Source: DATJPR01 sp963843525
GTDB lineage: Bacteria > Bacteroidota > Ignavibacteria > UBA10030 > UBA6906
Assembly: GCA_963843525.1 (NCBI GenBank)
Contig: CAWJKM010000002.1
Location: forward strand, 62,001 to 126,000
Direction of reading: 5' to 3'
Length of the DNA: 64,000 bases
Within the stretch, counting starts at the first letter, position 1. Every line of letters starts with the position of its first letter. Under the pieces are notes generated by a model. That model was given only the letters and a program-made list of their open reading frames with translations. It did no database searches and was not told where the DNA came from. Shown here piece after piece: positions 51,794 to 60,589 of the stretch. The translations under genes and the position numbers were made by a program.

Positions 51794-53266
51794 ATGTCAA
51801 TTGAATACATCTTCATCATTGGCGCATCACTCATTCTCGCCAGTGTCGCTATTGCGAAACTCTCAGACAATCTTGGGGTTCCTACACTTTTGTTGTTCCT
51901 GGGGATCGGGATGCTTGCGGGGTCGGAGGGGTTGGGCGGCATCTACTTCGACGATGCGGGACTGGCGCAATCTATCGGGATCATTTGTCTTGTGGTCATC
52001 CTCTTTGCAGGCGGGATGGACACGAATTGGCGGGAGGTCCGCCCGGTGTTCTGGCAAGCCACAGGGCTTGCGACATTCGGGACGCTCCTGACCGCCCTTG
52101 CAGTCGGGCTGTTCGCCATCTATGTCCTGAACTTTTCACTGGTCAGCGGCCTTCTCCTGGGGGCGGTAGTGTCGTCCACGGACGCATCGGCTGTTTTCTC
52201 CGTCCTGCGGTCCAAAAACGTCAGCCTCCGCGGGCAGATTAAGCCGCTGCTCGAACTTGAATCGGGCAGCAACGACCCGATGGCGGTATTTCTCACGATC
52301 GGCATCATCCAGTTTTTTTCCCTCCCGGGCGCCTCGATTGGCCCCATCGTACTGCTCTTCGTCGTCCAGATGTCGATAGGCGCGCTTTTCGGGTTGGCGA
52401 TGGGAAAGACCATGGTTGTTCTGATCAACCATCTTAGACTTTCGTACGAAGGTATCTACCCCGTGTTCTCCTTTGCATTCGCCGGCCTGATTTACGGGGT
52501 GACTGCGGCGATAGGAGGGAGCGGTTTTCTTGCCGTGTACGTCGCCGGATTGGTCGCAGGCAACAGTGAGTTTGTTCATAAAAAAAGCTCACTGCGCTTC
52601 TTTGATGGGCTTGCCTGGTTGAGCCAGATTGCGATGTTTCTTACCCTCGGGCTGCTCGTGTTCCCGTCGAACATTCTTCCGGTTGTCGGTGTCGGCTTGC
52701 TTGCCGCCGGATTTCTCATCCTGGTTGCGAGACCATTGAGCGTGTTTCTCTCTCTTCTGTTTACGAAGCTGAACTGGAAGGAAAAAACGCTTATCTCCTG
52801 GGTGGGGCTGCGCGGCGCGGTGCCGATTATCCTTGCCACGTTCCCACTGCTTGCCGGGGTTCCCGGGTCGGCGTCGATATTCAACATTGTGTTTTTCATC
52901 GTACTCACTTCTACATTGTTGCAAGGTTGGACTCTGCCATTTGCGGCACGACTGCTTCACCTCGACGCTCCGCTGGAAAGAAAAAAGCAGTATCCAATTG
53001 AATTTGCTCCGTTGAAAGGCGTCGACACCGAACTTGTCGATTTGATGGTTCCCTTCAATTCCGAGGTTACGGGAAAATCGATTATCGAACTTGGCATGCC
53101 ACAGGACAGCCTGATCGTCCTTATCAGTCGGGATGATTCTTTCATCATCCCGAGCGGAGGGACGATTTTGCAGGAAGGGGACACCATCCTTGTGCTTGTC
53201 AATAAGTCAAACTTACCTGCGATACGCGGGATCCTTCAGGAGCAAAGACGGCCCGCTCTCGAATAA
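51794..53266 (+). CDS. nhaP2: Potassium/proton antiporter, NhaP2 (CPA1) type
   Basis: The 490-residue protein has 12 hydrophobic segments and the CPA1 features: SSTDASAVFSVLRS, the Asp pair LELESGSNDPMAVFL, and a C-terminal RCK/TrkA-C-like domain (about 400-480: KSIIELGMPQDSLIVLISRDD, GTILQEGDTILVLVNK). It exchanges K+ (or Na+) for H+ across the inner membrane. The C-terminal domain suggests nucleotide control. The cvrA/nhaP2 name is by family only. With the NatAB-like system it points to cation handling in this stretch. Confidence 0.9.
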   Translation: MSIEYIFIIGASLILASVAIAKLSDNLGVPTLLLFLGIGMLAGSEGLGGIYFDDAGLAQSIGIICLVVILFAGGMDTNWREVRPVFWQATGLATFGTLLTALAVGLFAIYVLNFSLVSGLLLGAVVSSTDASAVFSVLRSKNVSLRGQIKPLLELESGSNDPMAVFLTIGIIQFFSLPGASIGPIVLLFVVQMSIGALFGLAMGKTMVVLINHLRLSYEGIYPVFSFAFAGLIYGVTAAIGGSGFLAVYVAGLVAGNSEFVHKKSSLRFFDGLAWLSQIAMFLTLGLLVFPSNILPVVGVGLLAAGFLILVARPLSVFLSLLFTKLNWKEKTLISWVGLRGAVPIILATFPLLAGVPGSASIFNIVFFIVLTSTLLQGWTLPFAARLLHLDAPLERKKQYPIEFAPLKGVDTELVDLMVPFNSEVTGKSIIELGMPQDSLIVLISRDDSFIIPSGGTILQEGDTILVLVNKSNLPAIRGILQEQRRPALE

Positions 53267-53317
53267 GCCCCATCGCCTCCTCCGATCGGGCACACCATTT
53301 GCACAGGAAGATTCCAA

Positions 53318-54718
53318 ATGAAGAACGGGAAGATTCTACCGAGGATGCTCTATCTTCTGCTGCAAGGAACGTTGAGCGCCGTCTGTACTCTTCTGTTCGT
53401 GGCTTCAGCACCGGGGCAACAAACAGAACAGCAGGTGGGGCGCGACGCCACAGGTCCGATAGCTCCTTCGCCTCCGATGGGTTGGAACAGCTGGGACGTC
53501 TACGGCACCAGCGTCACCGAGGAACAGGTGAAAGCCACTGCCGACGCAATGGCATTGCATCTGGCCAGGTTCGGATGGCAATATATTGTTGTGGACATCG
53601 AGTGGTACGCTCCAGGCGCCCACGGGCATACGTATGATCCCGGGGCGGAGTTGACCATGGACGGTTACGGCCGGTTGATGCCTGCGGTCAATCGCTTCCC
53701 GTCTTCCGCTCAAGGGCAAGGCTTCAAGCCGCTTGCGGATTACGTGCATGCGAAGGGGCTGAAATTCGGAATTCATATCATGCGCGGCATCCCGCGACAG
53801 GCGGTGGCCGGCAACCTGCCTGTCAAAGGCACCTCCTCTCATGCCGCCGACGTTGCGGATCTTGAAGATAGCTGTCGCTGGAATCCGGACATGTGGGGAA
53901 TCGACGTCACGAAATCCGGTGCACAGGAATATTACAATTCAATAGCTGAACTCTACGCTTCGTGGGGAGTAGACTTTGTGAAGGCCGACGACATGGGAAG
54001 TCACCTTTACCACCCGTCCGAAATCAAAGCGCTCAGCATTGCTCTCCGTTCGACCGGCCGACCGATCGTGCTCAGCATCTCGCCCGGCCCCGCGCCGGTT
54101 TCGGAAGCAGCGTTTTTCCAGAAATACGCAACGATGTGGAGAATATCGGACGACTTCTGGGACGACTGGAATCTTCTCAAACAACAGTTCGACTACACGA
54201 GTCAGTGGGCGCCATACATTGGACTCAACGGGACATGGCCCGATGCAGATATGTTGCCGCTGGGTCAGCTCCGAATGACAGATGCGGGCGGGGCGGGCAG
54301 TATGACGAAATTCACGCCGGATGAACAACGTACGGTAATGACGCTCTGGTCGATCTTCCGGTCTCCTCTTATATTCGGAGGGAACCTTGTGGGGCTGGAC
54401 TCTGCGACGTTGGCGTTGTTGACAAATCCTGAGGTGCTGGCGGTCAACCAACATAGCACTGGCAACCGCACCGTCTCTGCCGGGGGAAATCTTGTTGTGT
54501 GGACGGCGGCAATCCCGGGAAGCGAGGATCGGTACGTGGCGGTGTTCAATACAGGCGAGACTCCCCGCATGTTTACGCTTGCCTGGCAAGAGTTGGGTAT
54601 TCAATTCTCCCGGCTCCAGGTGAGGGACCTCTGGAGTCGAGACGATCTCGGCCTGAAGGATCAGTTGACTGTCGATTTACGCCCTCACGCCAGCGCGTTG
54701 TATCGCATTTCACCGTGA
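53318..54718 (+). CDS. GH27 alpha-galactosidase, exported
   Basis: The 466-residue protein has a signal peptide (LLQGTLSAVCTLLFVASAPGQ), then the GH27 fold: PPMGWNSWDVYGTSVTEE, WQYIVVDIEWY, KGLKFGIHIMRGIPRQA, nucleophile Asp in GVDFVKADDMGSH, and acid/base Asp in WRISDDFWDDW. The catalytic barrel occupies about 50-370, and a C-terminal beta domain follows. It cleaves alpha-D-galactosides (for example from galactomannan or raffinose). Start ATG. No galactose-operon partners adjoin. Confidence 0.92.
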   Translation: MKNGKILPRMLYLLLQGTLSAVCTLLFVASAPGQQTEQQVGRDATGPIAPSPPMGWNSWDVYGTSVTEEQVKATADAMALHLARFGWQYIVVDIEWYAPGAHGHTYDPGAELTMDGYGRLMPAVNRFPSSAQGQGFKPLADYVHAKGLKFGIHIMRGIPRQAVAGNLPVKGTSSHAADVADLEDSCRWNPDMWGIDVTKSGAQEYYNSIAELYASWGVDFVKADDMGSHLYHPSEIKALSIALRSTGRPIVLSISPGPAPVSEAAFFQKYATMWRISDDFWDDWNLLKQQFDYTSQWAPYIGLNGTWPDADMLPLGQLRMTDAGGAGSMTKFTPDEQRTVMTLWSIFRSPLIFGGNLVGLDSATLALLTNPEVLAVNQHSTGNRTVSAGGNLVVWTAAIPGSEDRYVAVFNTGETPRMFTLAWQELGIQFSRLQVRDLWSRDDLGLKDQLTVDLRPHASALYRISP

Positions 54719-54764
54719 GCACCCTTCATTGATACAGAGAGAATCCAGAACGAAAGGATTGAAA

Positions 54765-55220
54765 ATGTCCACGAAGTCCGAAGATGCTGTACGATGCTTC
54801 TCCACAGGCTGCAATTGTGCTCAGGCGGTATTCTCGGCATATTGTCTGCAGTTTGGCGTAGGGAAAGAGGACGCGCTGAAGATTTCAACCGGATTTGGAG
54901 CGGGGATGGCGCGTATGCAGGAAGTGTGCGGCGCCGTGACCGGGGCGATCATGGTCATCGGTTGTGCGCACGGGATGACTCAGGCTGGCGACACGGCAGC
55001 CAAAGAGGAGACGTACAGGCGGGTCCAGGAGTTCGCCCGGTTGTTTCGCGAAAAACACGGCGCGCTCACCTGCAAAGAACTTATCGGATGCGATTTGAAT
55101 ACGGAAGAGGGGAGAAAATTCTTCCAGGACAATGATCTGCACAACACAAAATGTGCGGGGTTTGTGCATGAAGCATCGGATATCGTCGGCCAACTGATCC
55201 CCTCAGCTCGAGAAGGGTGA
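54765..55220 (+). CDS. C_GCAxxG_C_C family protein
   Basis: This 151-residue protein matches the C_GCAxxG_C_C pattern: FSTGCNCAQAVFSAYC, then ISTGFGAGMARMQEVCGAVTGA, IGCAHGMT and conserved cysteines near the C-terminus (LTCKELIGCDL, TKCAGFV). The family may be a redox or metal protein linked with selenium or sulfur metabolism, with no proven function. Start at the ATG after AAAGGA. Confidence 0.88.
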   Translation: MSTKSEDAVRCFSTGCNCAQAVFSAYCLQFGVGKEDALKISTGFGAGMARMQEVCGAVTGAIMVIGCAHGMTQAGDTAAKEETYRRVQEFARLFREKHGALTCKELIGCDLNTEEGRKFFQDNDLHNTKCAGFVHEASDIVGQLIPSAREG

Positions 55221-55307
55221 TGGCGTCGACGGATGATTCCTGTCCCAGCTCCCACCACCGGTGGGAAGAGCATTTGCGATGAGTCTCCACCATCTTGTGA
55301 GCATCTC

Positions 55308-56858
55308 ATGCAGTCAGAACTCTCCGGCAGGTCGACTACAACAGATTTGTGGATTCTCGCAACGATCTCATTCAGCATCGTTGCGTACCATGTGCTGACG
55401 GCAATGTTTTCGGGTTACGGATATTTCATTGACGAACTCTATTACGTCGCTTGCTCCAAGCGGCTGGCGCTTGGGTATGTTGATCACCCGCCGCTTTCGA
55501 TCTTCCTTCTTGCGTTGACCCGCTGGTTGCTTGGAGACGGCGTCGCCGCATTGCGATTGCCGCCGGCGCTTGCGATCGGCGGCACGGCGTTCACCGCCGG
55601 AATTCTCGCACGCCGGTTCGGAGGAGGACGCACCGCCATGATCATCGCGGCCCTTGGAGTTGCGGTGATGCCGGATTATCTGCTGATGGGCAGTTTCTAT
55701 TCCATGAACGCATTCGAGATTCTGCTCTGGGCACTTATCCTCTATGCCACCGTCAGGCTCCTGCAGGAAAGCAATCCGAAATACTTCGTCGTCATCGGCT
55801 TGCTGTCGGGGCTCGGGCTGGAGATGAAGCACACGATGGTACTGTACCTGGTCGCACTCTTTTCGGGAATCGCCCTCTCCAGCTCGCGCCGGATTCTCTT
55901 CAGCCGATATTTGTTCTGGGGGATCGTGGTGTGTGCGGCTCTCCTCCTTCCCAATCTCGTTTGGCAATATCTCCACGGTTTTCCGTCGCTCGAATTCTAC
56001 CGGAATGCGATGGTCAACAAAAATATCCCGTCAGGTCCATGGAAGGTAGTTCTGGAACAGGGGATGTTCGCGAACCCGTGTGCTCTGCCCGTGTGGCTGA
56101 CAGGAATCGGGGTCCTTCTGTTTTCAAAGAGACTCAAGAAAGTCCGGTCCCTCGGGTGGGCCTTCCTCGTTCTTCTGGCGGTGTTGATGGTGGGTCAGTC
56201 GAGCCGCCCGGACAGAATCGGGGCGATGTACGTGGCGCTCTTTGCCGCCGGGGCCACGGCGTTCGAGGGGCTCAGACCCCCCGGTCTCGGGCGGATCGTT
56301 CCGGTGTGCATGATTGTTGTTCTGGTCACGGGTGGGATTGTCTGTGCACCGATTTTCACTCCCGTGTTGCCTCCGGAGCTCGCAGCAAAGTACATCTCCG
56401 CGCTGGGGATCTCATTGGATATCGAGCGAGGCAAGACGCACGAGCAATTACCGCAGTGGTTGTCGGACCGGTTGGGATGGAAAGAATTGGCCTCGGATGT
56501 CGCGGAGGTGTACCGGTCTCTCCCTCCCCCAGAACGGGAAAACGCCGTCATCGTCAGCACAAACTACGGAGAAGCGGGTGCGCTCGAACTCTTCGGCCCG
56601 GAGTTTGGTTTACCGCGGGTGTATGCCACGCATAACAGTTTTCACCTTTGGGGGCCTCCGCCCGATTCGGTGAAGACTTTTCTTGCGGTATTTGTGAACC
56701 GCGATGACCTTGCCCGCCGGTTCGACAGCGTCGTTGAGGCGCGGGTTCATCGATGCAGCCTGTGCTCGAGACCTCAACAGGTGATCCCGATCTTCATCGC
56801 ACGCGGGCCGCACTTCTCGATGAAGGCGGAGTGGCCGAAGTTCAGGATCTATGACTGA
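55308..56858 (+). CDS. GT39-type membrane glycosyltransferase
   Basis: The 516-residue protein is a paralog of the one at 37477. It has the first-loop acidic motif YGYFIDELYYVACSKR, GYVDHPPLS, 10-12 transmembrane segments, and a C-terminal soluble domain with NYGEAGALELFG, HLWGPPPDS and CSLCSRPQQ. The start is taken as ATG 55308, followed by polar residues and then a helix; a long in-frame upstream stretch (from 55233) looks non-coding. Acceptor and sugar unknown. Confidence 0.88.
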   Translation: MQSELSGRSTTTDLWILATISFSIVAYHVLTAMFSGYGYFIDELYYVACSKRLALGYVDHPPLSIFLLALTRWLLGDGVAALRLPPALAIGGTAFTAGILARRFGGGRTAMIIAALGVAVMPDYLLMGSFYSMNAFEILLWALILYATVRLLQESNPKYFVVIGLLSGLGLEMKHTMVLYLVALFSGIALSSSRRILFSRYLFWGIVVCAALLLPNLVWQYLHGFPSLEFYRNAMVNKNIPSGPWKVVLEQGMFANPCALPVWLTGIGVLLFSKRLKKVRSLGWAFLVLLAVLMVGQSSRPDRIGAMYVALFAAGATAFEGLRPPGLGRIVPVCMIVVLVTGGIVCAPIFTPVLPPELAAKYISALGISLDIERGKTHEQLPQWLSDRLGWKELASDVAEVYRSLPPPERENAVIVSTNYGEAGALELFGPEFGLPRVYATHNSFHLWGPPPDSVKTFLAVFVNRDDLARRFDSVVEARVHRCSLCSRPQQVIPIFIARGPHFSMKAEWPKFRIYD

Positions 56859-56933
56859 ACAGAAAGTGAGAACGCAGCCTCGTGACGAACATGAACTCAG
56901 CGTTTGAATTTGGACACCATACGGGAGGGCAGT

Positions 56934-57440
56934 ATGAAAGCGGAAGAACTTCGAGCCATCCAGGCGCCCCTCAAGGAACGCTATCGGGCGGCACCTGATG
57001 CAGCCCTGGTGACGTTGAAGGCAGAAGGAAGAATCGGGGAAGGCGTGACATGCAATGTGGAGACAGGGAGAGCGCTGGTCAAAGCAGGATTGCACCCCGC
57101 GACCGGCGGAACCGGACTGAACGTCTGTTCCGGAGACATGCTCCTGGAAGCGCTCGTTGCGTGCGCGGGCGTGACCCTGAGCGCCGTCGCGACGGCGATC
57201 GGCGTGGAGGTCAGAAATGGGACCATTCGCGCGGAGGGGGACCTGGATTTCCGAGGAACCCTTGCTGTCACAAGAGACACACCCGTGGGCTTTCAACAGA
57301 TACGACTGACCGTCGACCTCGAGTCCGACGCCGCCCACGAGCAACTGGAGACATTGCTTCGACTCACGGAGCGATACTGCGTGGTATTCCAGACGCTTCG
57401 CCATTCACCCGAAATGACGCTCACCCGAAAAGGAGGCTGA
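56934..57440 (+). CDS. OsmC family protein
   Basis: The 168-residue protein has the OsmC order: GDMLLEALVACAGVTLSAVAT with the first redox Cys, an EVRNGTIRAEGDLDFRG central strand pair, and LTERYCVVFQTLRHSPEM with the second Cys. The Ohr/OsmC family reduces organic hydroperoxides by this Cys pair. It follows the GT39 gene after 75 bases. Start at ATG after GGGAGGG. Confidence 0.9.
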   Translation: MKAEELRAIQAPLKERYRAAPDAALVTLKAEGRIGEGVTCNVETGRALVKAGLHPATGGTGLNVCSGDMLLEALVACAGVTLSAVATAIGVEVRNGTIRAEGDLDFRGTLAVTRDTPVGFQQIRLTVDLESDAAHEQLETLLRLTERYCVVFQTLRHSPEMTLTRKGG

Positions 57441-57499
57441 TTCTTCAAATGTAAGAGCCCGGACGCAATGCGAGCTGGTACGGTAAACATCTTGGACTC

Positions 57500-57757
57500 G
57501 TGACGAACGATAGCGGCTCACTGTTTGAATTCAGGGAAGCTGGGAATCCGGATGCACTCGCTTCCCTTCAGTGGAGCACTTTTTCAGAGACGACGGAGTA
57601 CTTTCCCCCCTCGGAGAAGGAATTCCTGATAAATTACAGTGTGGAAATCCTGCAACTGCTAGTCGAAGAACTCCGCGGACAGGGAGTGCCGGTTCTCGAC
57701 ACAGCACGAATGCTTGTGTTCCGCGGAAGGGATGCCTCTTGGATTCGAGGCAAATGA
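57500..57757 (+). CDS. Possible small protein, unknown
   Basis: An 85-residue frame from GTG, FEFREAGNPDALASLQWSTF, then a helix EFLINYSVEILQLLVEELRGQ. It shows reasonable composition but no family. A good ribosome-binding site is not seen. Confidence 0.4.
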   Translation: MTNDSGSLFEFREAGNPDALASLQWSTFSETTEYFPPSEKEFLINYSVEILQLLVEELRGQGVPVLDTARMLVFRGRDASWIRGK

Positions 57758-57829
57758 AAGTTATCTTCTTGGTAGTACCTTCGGTAACAGCCACGCGGCC
57801 GACCTACAGAAGCAATCTCTGGAAGAACA

Positions 57830-58669
57830 ATGACCCCACTCCTTTTTACTGCACTCGTGTTTATTGTTTCCATTGTGGCCGGATTGTTTGGATCGTTGTT
57901 GGGTCTCGGAGGCGGCATAATTGTCATTCCCGCTCTGACGCTTCTATTCGGCATTGACATTCGGTTCGCCATCGGAGCGTCCATTGTGTCTGTCATCGCG
58001 ACATCGAGCGGCGCTGCTGCCGCGTATGTTCGCGAGCGGCTCACGAATCTGCGGGTGGCGATGCTGCTTGAAGTCGCGACGACGGCCGGTGCTCTTTCCG
58101 GAGCGTATCTTGCGGGCAGGCTTCTCGGCGTCTGGCTGTACGTCATCTTCGGATTGGTGATGGGATATTCCGCCCTGATGATGCTTCGCAAGCGCCACGA
58201 CATTGATGGTGAAATCGAGCGTTCCGCACCGTGGGCCGACTATCTGAAGCTCCACTATTGCTACTATGACGAATCCCTCGGGAAAGAAGTCGAGTACCGG
58301 GTCGTGAGGACGCGCGTCGGGCTTGTGCTGATGTACATTGCAGGGGTGATGAGCGGTCTTCTAGGCATCGGTTCGGGGGCGTTGAAAGTTCCGGCGATGG
58401 ATCTTGCCATGCGACTCCCGATCAAGGTCTCCTCCGCCACAAGCAATTTCATGATCGGTGTCACGGCCGCTGCCAGTGCCGGCGTATATTTCATGCGCGG
58501 AGACATTGATCCATTCGTGGCGGCGCCCGTGGCCACGGGCGTGCTCATTGGCGCAACGCTCGGCACCAGATTATTGGGCAGGTTGAAAAGTTCGACGATC
58601 CGGTACGCATTCGTCATTGTTCTTCTGTGGGTCTCCATACAAATGCTCTTGAAAGGGATACGCGGATGA
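57830..58669 (+). CDS. Sulfite exporter TauE/SafE family membrane protein
   Basis: The 279-residue protein has about eight hydrophobic helices with the two TauE/SafE repeats: FGSLLGLGGGIIVIPALTLLFG (first repeat) and GLLGIGSGALKVPAMD (second). A loop RKRHDIDGEIERSAPW separates them. It is thought to export sulfur-containing anions or act as a permease of unknown anion. It overlaps the DUF1634 gene by 4 bases, a known pairing in many bacteria. Confidence 0.9.
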   Translation: MTPLLFTALVFIVSIVAGLFGSLLGLGGGIIVIPALTLLFGIDIRFAIGASIVSVIATSSGAAAAYVRERLTNLRVAMLLEVATTAGALSGAYLAGRLLGVWLYVIFGLVMGYSALMMLRKRHDIDGEIERSAPWADYLKLHYCYYDESLGKEVEYRVVRTRVGLVLMYIAGVMSGLLGIGSGALKVPAMDLAMRLPIKVSSATSNFMIGVTAAASAGVYFMRGDIDPFVAAPVATGVLIGATLGTRLLGRLKSSTIRYAFVIVLLWVSIQMLLKGIRG

Positions 58670-59097
58670 GCGCAAAGCAGGGATCCATATCGCCGGCCAG
58701 ACCTGACGCAGAAGAACGCGTACGTCGCGTGGAACTGATCATTAGTACGCTGCTTCGGACCGGGGTGATTGTGAGTTTCGTAATAATCGTTGTGGGGACG
58801 ATCTTGAGTTTCGTTCACCATCCGGGGTTCCTTTCGACGGAGGGTCAGCTCCAGCTCCTGGCGCAGCCCGGGGCGGTGTTTCCCCATACCATCAAAGACG
58901 TCTTCGATGGTGTCTTGGCTCTGCACGGACAGGCAATTGTCGCGCTGGGCCTGTTGTTATTGATCGCAACGCCGGTTGTTCGCGTTGCCGTTTCGATCTT
59001 CGCGTTCGTGTATCAGGGAGACAGGGTATTTGTCGCAATAACGACGGTGGTATTGTGCTTCCTGCTCCTTTCATTCGTCCTCGGAAAAGTGGAGTAA
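58666..59097 (+). CDS. DUF1634 membrane protein
   Basis: The 143-residue protein has three hydrophobic helices (LLRTGVIVSFVIIVVGTILSF; HGQAIVALGLLLLIATPVV; FVAITTVVLCFLLLSFVL) and the DUF1634 order RRVELIISTLLRTGV. It is coupled to the TauE/SafE gene by ATGA overlap, so it probably acts as its partner subunit. Function otherwise unknown. Confidence 0.85.
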   Translation: MSAKQGSISPARPDAEERVRRVELIISTLLRTGVIVSFVIIVVGTILSFVHHPGFLSTEGQLQLLAQPGAVFPHTIKDVFDGVLALHGQAIVALGLLLLIATPVVRVAVSIFAFVYQGDRVFVAITTVVLCFLLLSFVLGKVE

Positions 59098-59309
59098 TAT
59101 CTTTCAGAGGTGAACCGTCGGACTGCAACTTTCCGGGCGAACGATACGCGCCGTCTGGAGGCAGGCCTTCTCGCTGGTGCAGCGTCGGCGGTCATGAGGG
59201 TATTTCGATGATGTAGGCGGGCCTTCCCGGCCGCAAGCCCGGGGGGGGAGGGCTGCGAAAGCAGATTTCCGATCAGCTTGGCGACGAGTGGAAAGAAAAT
59301 AAAAAACAT

Positions 59310-59334
59310 GGTTGCCTAGGCTGCCATGTTTTTT
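59310..59334 (-). repeat. Inverted copy of the repeat core (hairpin form)
   Basis: Reverse complement of the 25-bp core. With the six A upstream it forms A6-CATGG ... CCATG-T6, a perfect hairpin with loop TTGCCTAGGCTG. Confidence 0.85.
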
Positions 59335-59428
59335 CCGATTCTTCCCGATGCGTTCATTGTGGGCCATTTTGGGCTGATTCTTGGGTCAAGATCGGCGCCG
59401 GATTTGAGATTGACTTGTTTACGGGCAG

Positions 59429-59453
59429 AAAAAACATGGCAGCCTAGGCAACC
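59429..59453 (+). repeat. Repeat core copy 2
   Basis: Forward core, identical to copies 3 and 4. Preceded by CGGGCAG and followed by an imperfect 104-bp interval. Confidence 0.85.
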
Positions 59454-59557
59454 AGATTTCTGTCCAATTCACCTTGATGTGATCGTTCCTGGCTTTTTTA
59501 AGACATTCATGGGCCCATGATGGCCGCGGGGTTGGCGACTGGCTTGCTTACGAGCAG

Positions 59558-59582
59558 AAAAAACATGGCAGCCTAGGCAACC
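59558..59582 (+). repeat. Repeat core copy 3
   Basis: Forward core, identical. Preceded by CGAGCAG, as is copy 4. Confidence 0.85.
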
Positions 59583-59686
59583 GTATTTCTTCCCACCTGA
59601 CCGTGATATGATCATTCCCGGCTCTTTTGGGCCAATCCTGAGGCCCGGATGGCCGCCGAGTTGGCGATTGCTTGCTTGCGAGCAGA

Positions 59687-59711
59687 AAAAAACATGGCAG
59701 CCTAGGCAACC
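59687..59711 (+). repeat. Repeat core copy 4
   Basis: Forward core, identical; its A-run has seven A rather than six. The following unit is truncated after about 45 bases. Confidence 0.85.
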
Positions 59712-59842
59712 GCAATTCCATTGCGACTCATCCTGGGCTTGCTTGCTGGTTGGCTCCATGGTGAATTCCCTCGTACCTTCCGGTGCCTTCCATGCAATCG
59801 TCCCGCTGTTTGTCGAATTACACTTACGCGGAGGAAATTACA

Positions 59843-60487
59843 GTGGTCTCACGGCGATTTGTCGGTGAAGTGCTCGTACTGCTCCTGCTTCTTGGCGGGG
59901 TCGTGTCTCTGAACTCAGGATGCATTTCTTCCCAACTCACGAACGTGTGGATGGACCCGGCGTACACCGGGGGTCCGATAAAGACCATGCTTGTCATCGC
60001 AGTCAAGAAAAATGCGGCGGCGCGGCGAATTTGGGAGGATGCATTGGTTGCCGAGCTCTCCGGGCATGGGGTGAGTCCGACCCCGTCGTATAAACTGTTC
60101 CCCCGGGCAATCCCGGACACGAACGAAGTCGGGTCTGCGGTGGAACAAAATCATATCGAAGGAGTCCTGATCGTCCAGAGACTCCCGAATCAGATCGCCA
60201 CCTACGATCACCCGGGATCGCGGAAATCGGTCCCGGTGACACGATATGATCGATTGAAACAGTCGTATTATACGGTGTATAAGGAAGTCTACGAGCCGGG
60301 ATATTCAGATACGCTCAAGGTCATGCGCCATCAAATCGACGTATGGACCACGACGAACGGGGGTCAGTTGATTTGGACGGGGACGGGGGAATCGCTGGAT
60401 CCGACTTCCAGGGAGGCCGTACGAAATGAAATAACCGGCCTGATTGCGCCTGAGCTAGCACGCCAGGGAATCATACCGTCAAAGTAG
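59843..60487 (+). CDS. Predicted lipoprotein, DUF4136-like
   Basis: The 214-residue protein has a lipoprotein signal (VLVLLLLLGGVVSLNSGC). The mature part begins ISSQLTNVWMDPAYTGGPIK and has a DUF4136-like layout: TMLVIAVKKNAAARRIWEDALVAELS, PSYKLFPRAIPDTNEV, QIDVWTTTNGGQLIWTGTGE, and ending EITGLIAPELARQGIIP. GTG 59843 is the best start, with GCGGAGG about 8 bases before; an in-frame ATG at 59783 is in the repeat flank. It converges with the cytochrome gene. Confidence 0.78.
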   Translation: MVSRRFVGEVLVLLLLLGGVVSLNSGCISSQLTNVWMDPAYTGGPIKTMLVIAVKKNAAARRIWEDALVAELSGHGVSPTPSYKLFPRAIPDTNEVGSAVEQNHIEGVLIVQRLPNQIATYDHPGSRKSVPVTRYDRLKQSYYTVYKEVYEPGYSDTLKVMRHQIDVWTTTNGGQLIWTGTGESLDPTSREAVRNEITGLIAPELARQGIIPSK

Positions 60488-60589
60488 GTAGGGGTTCAGA
60501 GCAGAACGAAGGGTCCGCGAGGACTGGGGTAGCTCGACCCATACCCCGTGTGTACTCATCGCAGCTACCTGCCGACGTCGGGTCAGCCT

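Larger units (their letters stand above)
59301..59711. repeat. Degenerate 129-bp tandem repeat with an invariant palindromic core
   Basis: A 25-bp core, AAAAAACATGGCAGCCTAGG followed by CAACC, occurs unchanged at 59429-59453, 59558-59582 and 59687-59711, with start-to-start steps of exactly 129 bp. The core is also present inverted at 59310-59334. Its centre is GCCTAGGC. At the inverted copy the flanks complete an 11-bp stem (59301-59311 with 59324-59334) around a 12-base loop, like a bidirectional terminator. The 104-bp intervals are only about three-quarters alike by eye (59454-59557 against 59583-59686). Confidence 0.85.
59098..59842. other. Repeat-bearing intergenic region of about 750 bases
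   Basis: This span holds a GC-rich part (including a run of 9 G at about 59239) and the tandem repeat array at 59301-59711. Reading frames on the minus strand through the repeats are interrupted by stops. No gene was recognised. Confidence 0.5.
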
